A DNA stretch of 48,875 bases from Stentor roeselii (lineage: Eukaryota; Ciliophora; Heterotrichea; Heterotrichida; Stentoridae). Every line of letters begins with the position of its first letter. Positions within the stretch are counted from its first letter, which is position 1. The notes beneath the pieces were generated by a model. That model was not told where the DNA came from. It saw only the letters and a program-made list of their open reading frames with translations, and did not search any database. The stretch covers positions 1 to 48,875 of the forward strand of contig RSEH01000318.1 of NCBI GenBank assembly GCA_006503475.1, written 5' to 3'. Below, in pieces: positions 48,721-48,875 of the stretch. The translations under genes were made by a program, and so were the position numbers.

Positions 48721-48875
48721 TTAGGGTGTTAGGGTGTTAGGGTGTTAGGGTGTTAGGGTGTTAGGGTGTTAGGGTGTTAGGGGGTTGGGGGGGGGGGGGG
48801 AGGGGGGTGTGGGGGAGGGGGGGAGAGGTCGGTGGGGGGCGTAGCAGTAAAGAAGGTAGGGGGGTAGGGTGTTGG
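48721..48875 (+). repeat. Telomere, (TGTTAGGG)n, with degraded tail
   Basis: Seven perfect TTAGGGTG units start at 48,721 with the G-rich strand running 5' to 3' toward the window end, as expected for a right chromosome end. From ~48,780 the sequence becomes an irregular G-rich tail that still ends in TAGGGTGTTGG. The tail looks like basecalling or assembly noise over further telomere units. The 8-base unit is that of Stentor and Blepharisma, not the TTGGGG of Tetrahymena. Confidence 0.93.

Noticed and set aside
1-48875. UGA = Trp (Blepharisma-type) genetic code for the window
   Set aside because: Trp is TGG throughout all long ORFs, including the 2108-residue one, and the CDPK ends in TGA exactly after its fourth EF-hand. 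TGA is a stop here.
1-48875. CRISPR arrays, operons, rRNA genes, insertion sequences
   Set aside because: No regularly spaced repeats, ribosome-binding sites, rRNA segments or transposase genes were found; gene structure is eukaryotic.
48781-48875. Degenerate G-rich end as a distinct repeat class
   Set aside because: It ends again in telomere-like TAGGGTGTTGG and is most simply noisy telomere sequence.

Overview
The window is the end of a ciliate macronuclear-type chromosome, most likely from a heterotrich close to Stentor. Three observations support this. (1) The right edge runs into a telomere of 8-base TGTTAGGG units, the heterotrich repeat. (2) At least one gene is interrupted by an intron of exactly 15 nt (GTA...AG), and three more GTA...AG 15-mers lie together near 6.1 kb. 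(3) The genetic code is the standard one: every Trp in the long ORFs is TGG and three genes end at TGA, which argues against Blepharisma (UGA=Trp). The species is inferred, not proven.

Positions 1-20,808 form a compact core of about 18 genes on both strands, with gaps of 2-400 bp, several convergent pairs whose stop codons touch or overlap, and clear eukaryotic housekeeping orthologues. In order: the 3' part of an N-glycosylation-rich membrane protein, a DENN-domain Rab exchange factor, an RNF114-type RING/zinc-finger/UIM protein, a CDC50 flippase subunit, an AlkB-type di-iron hydroxylase, small and unknown proteins, the spliced gene at 8.1-9.1 kb, GET3, eIF4A, a 979-residue IQ-motif protein, a coiled-coil protein, an acylated CDPK whose kinase domain has lost its DFG Asp, and VID27.

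From 20.8 kb to the telomere the character changes: DNA is much more AT-rich, gaps reach 2.7 kb, and three large intact genes (a bacterial-type AAA-ATPase/PD-(D/E)XK nuclease protein, a 2108-residue secreted and probably GPI-anchored surface protein, and a 1019-residue zinc-finger/beta-propeller-like protein) are followed by a zone of decaying sequence. I can recognise there a second copy of VID27 whose 3' half has been inverted, two degenerate ubiquitin-conjugating (E2) enzyme copies in a row, further coding relics, and a diverged segmental tandem duplication of 2.1-2.5 kb. Each duplication unit keeps one small open reading frame of the same coiled-coil family.

Functionally the core is a mixture of membrane traffic and membrane-protein genes (DENN, CDC50, GET3, VID27) with no operon logic. 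The subtelomeric part looks like an accessory region where surface-protein and mobile or host-conflict-type genes persist while duplicated genes erode. All alignments were made by eye.
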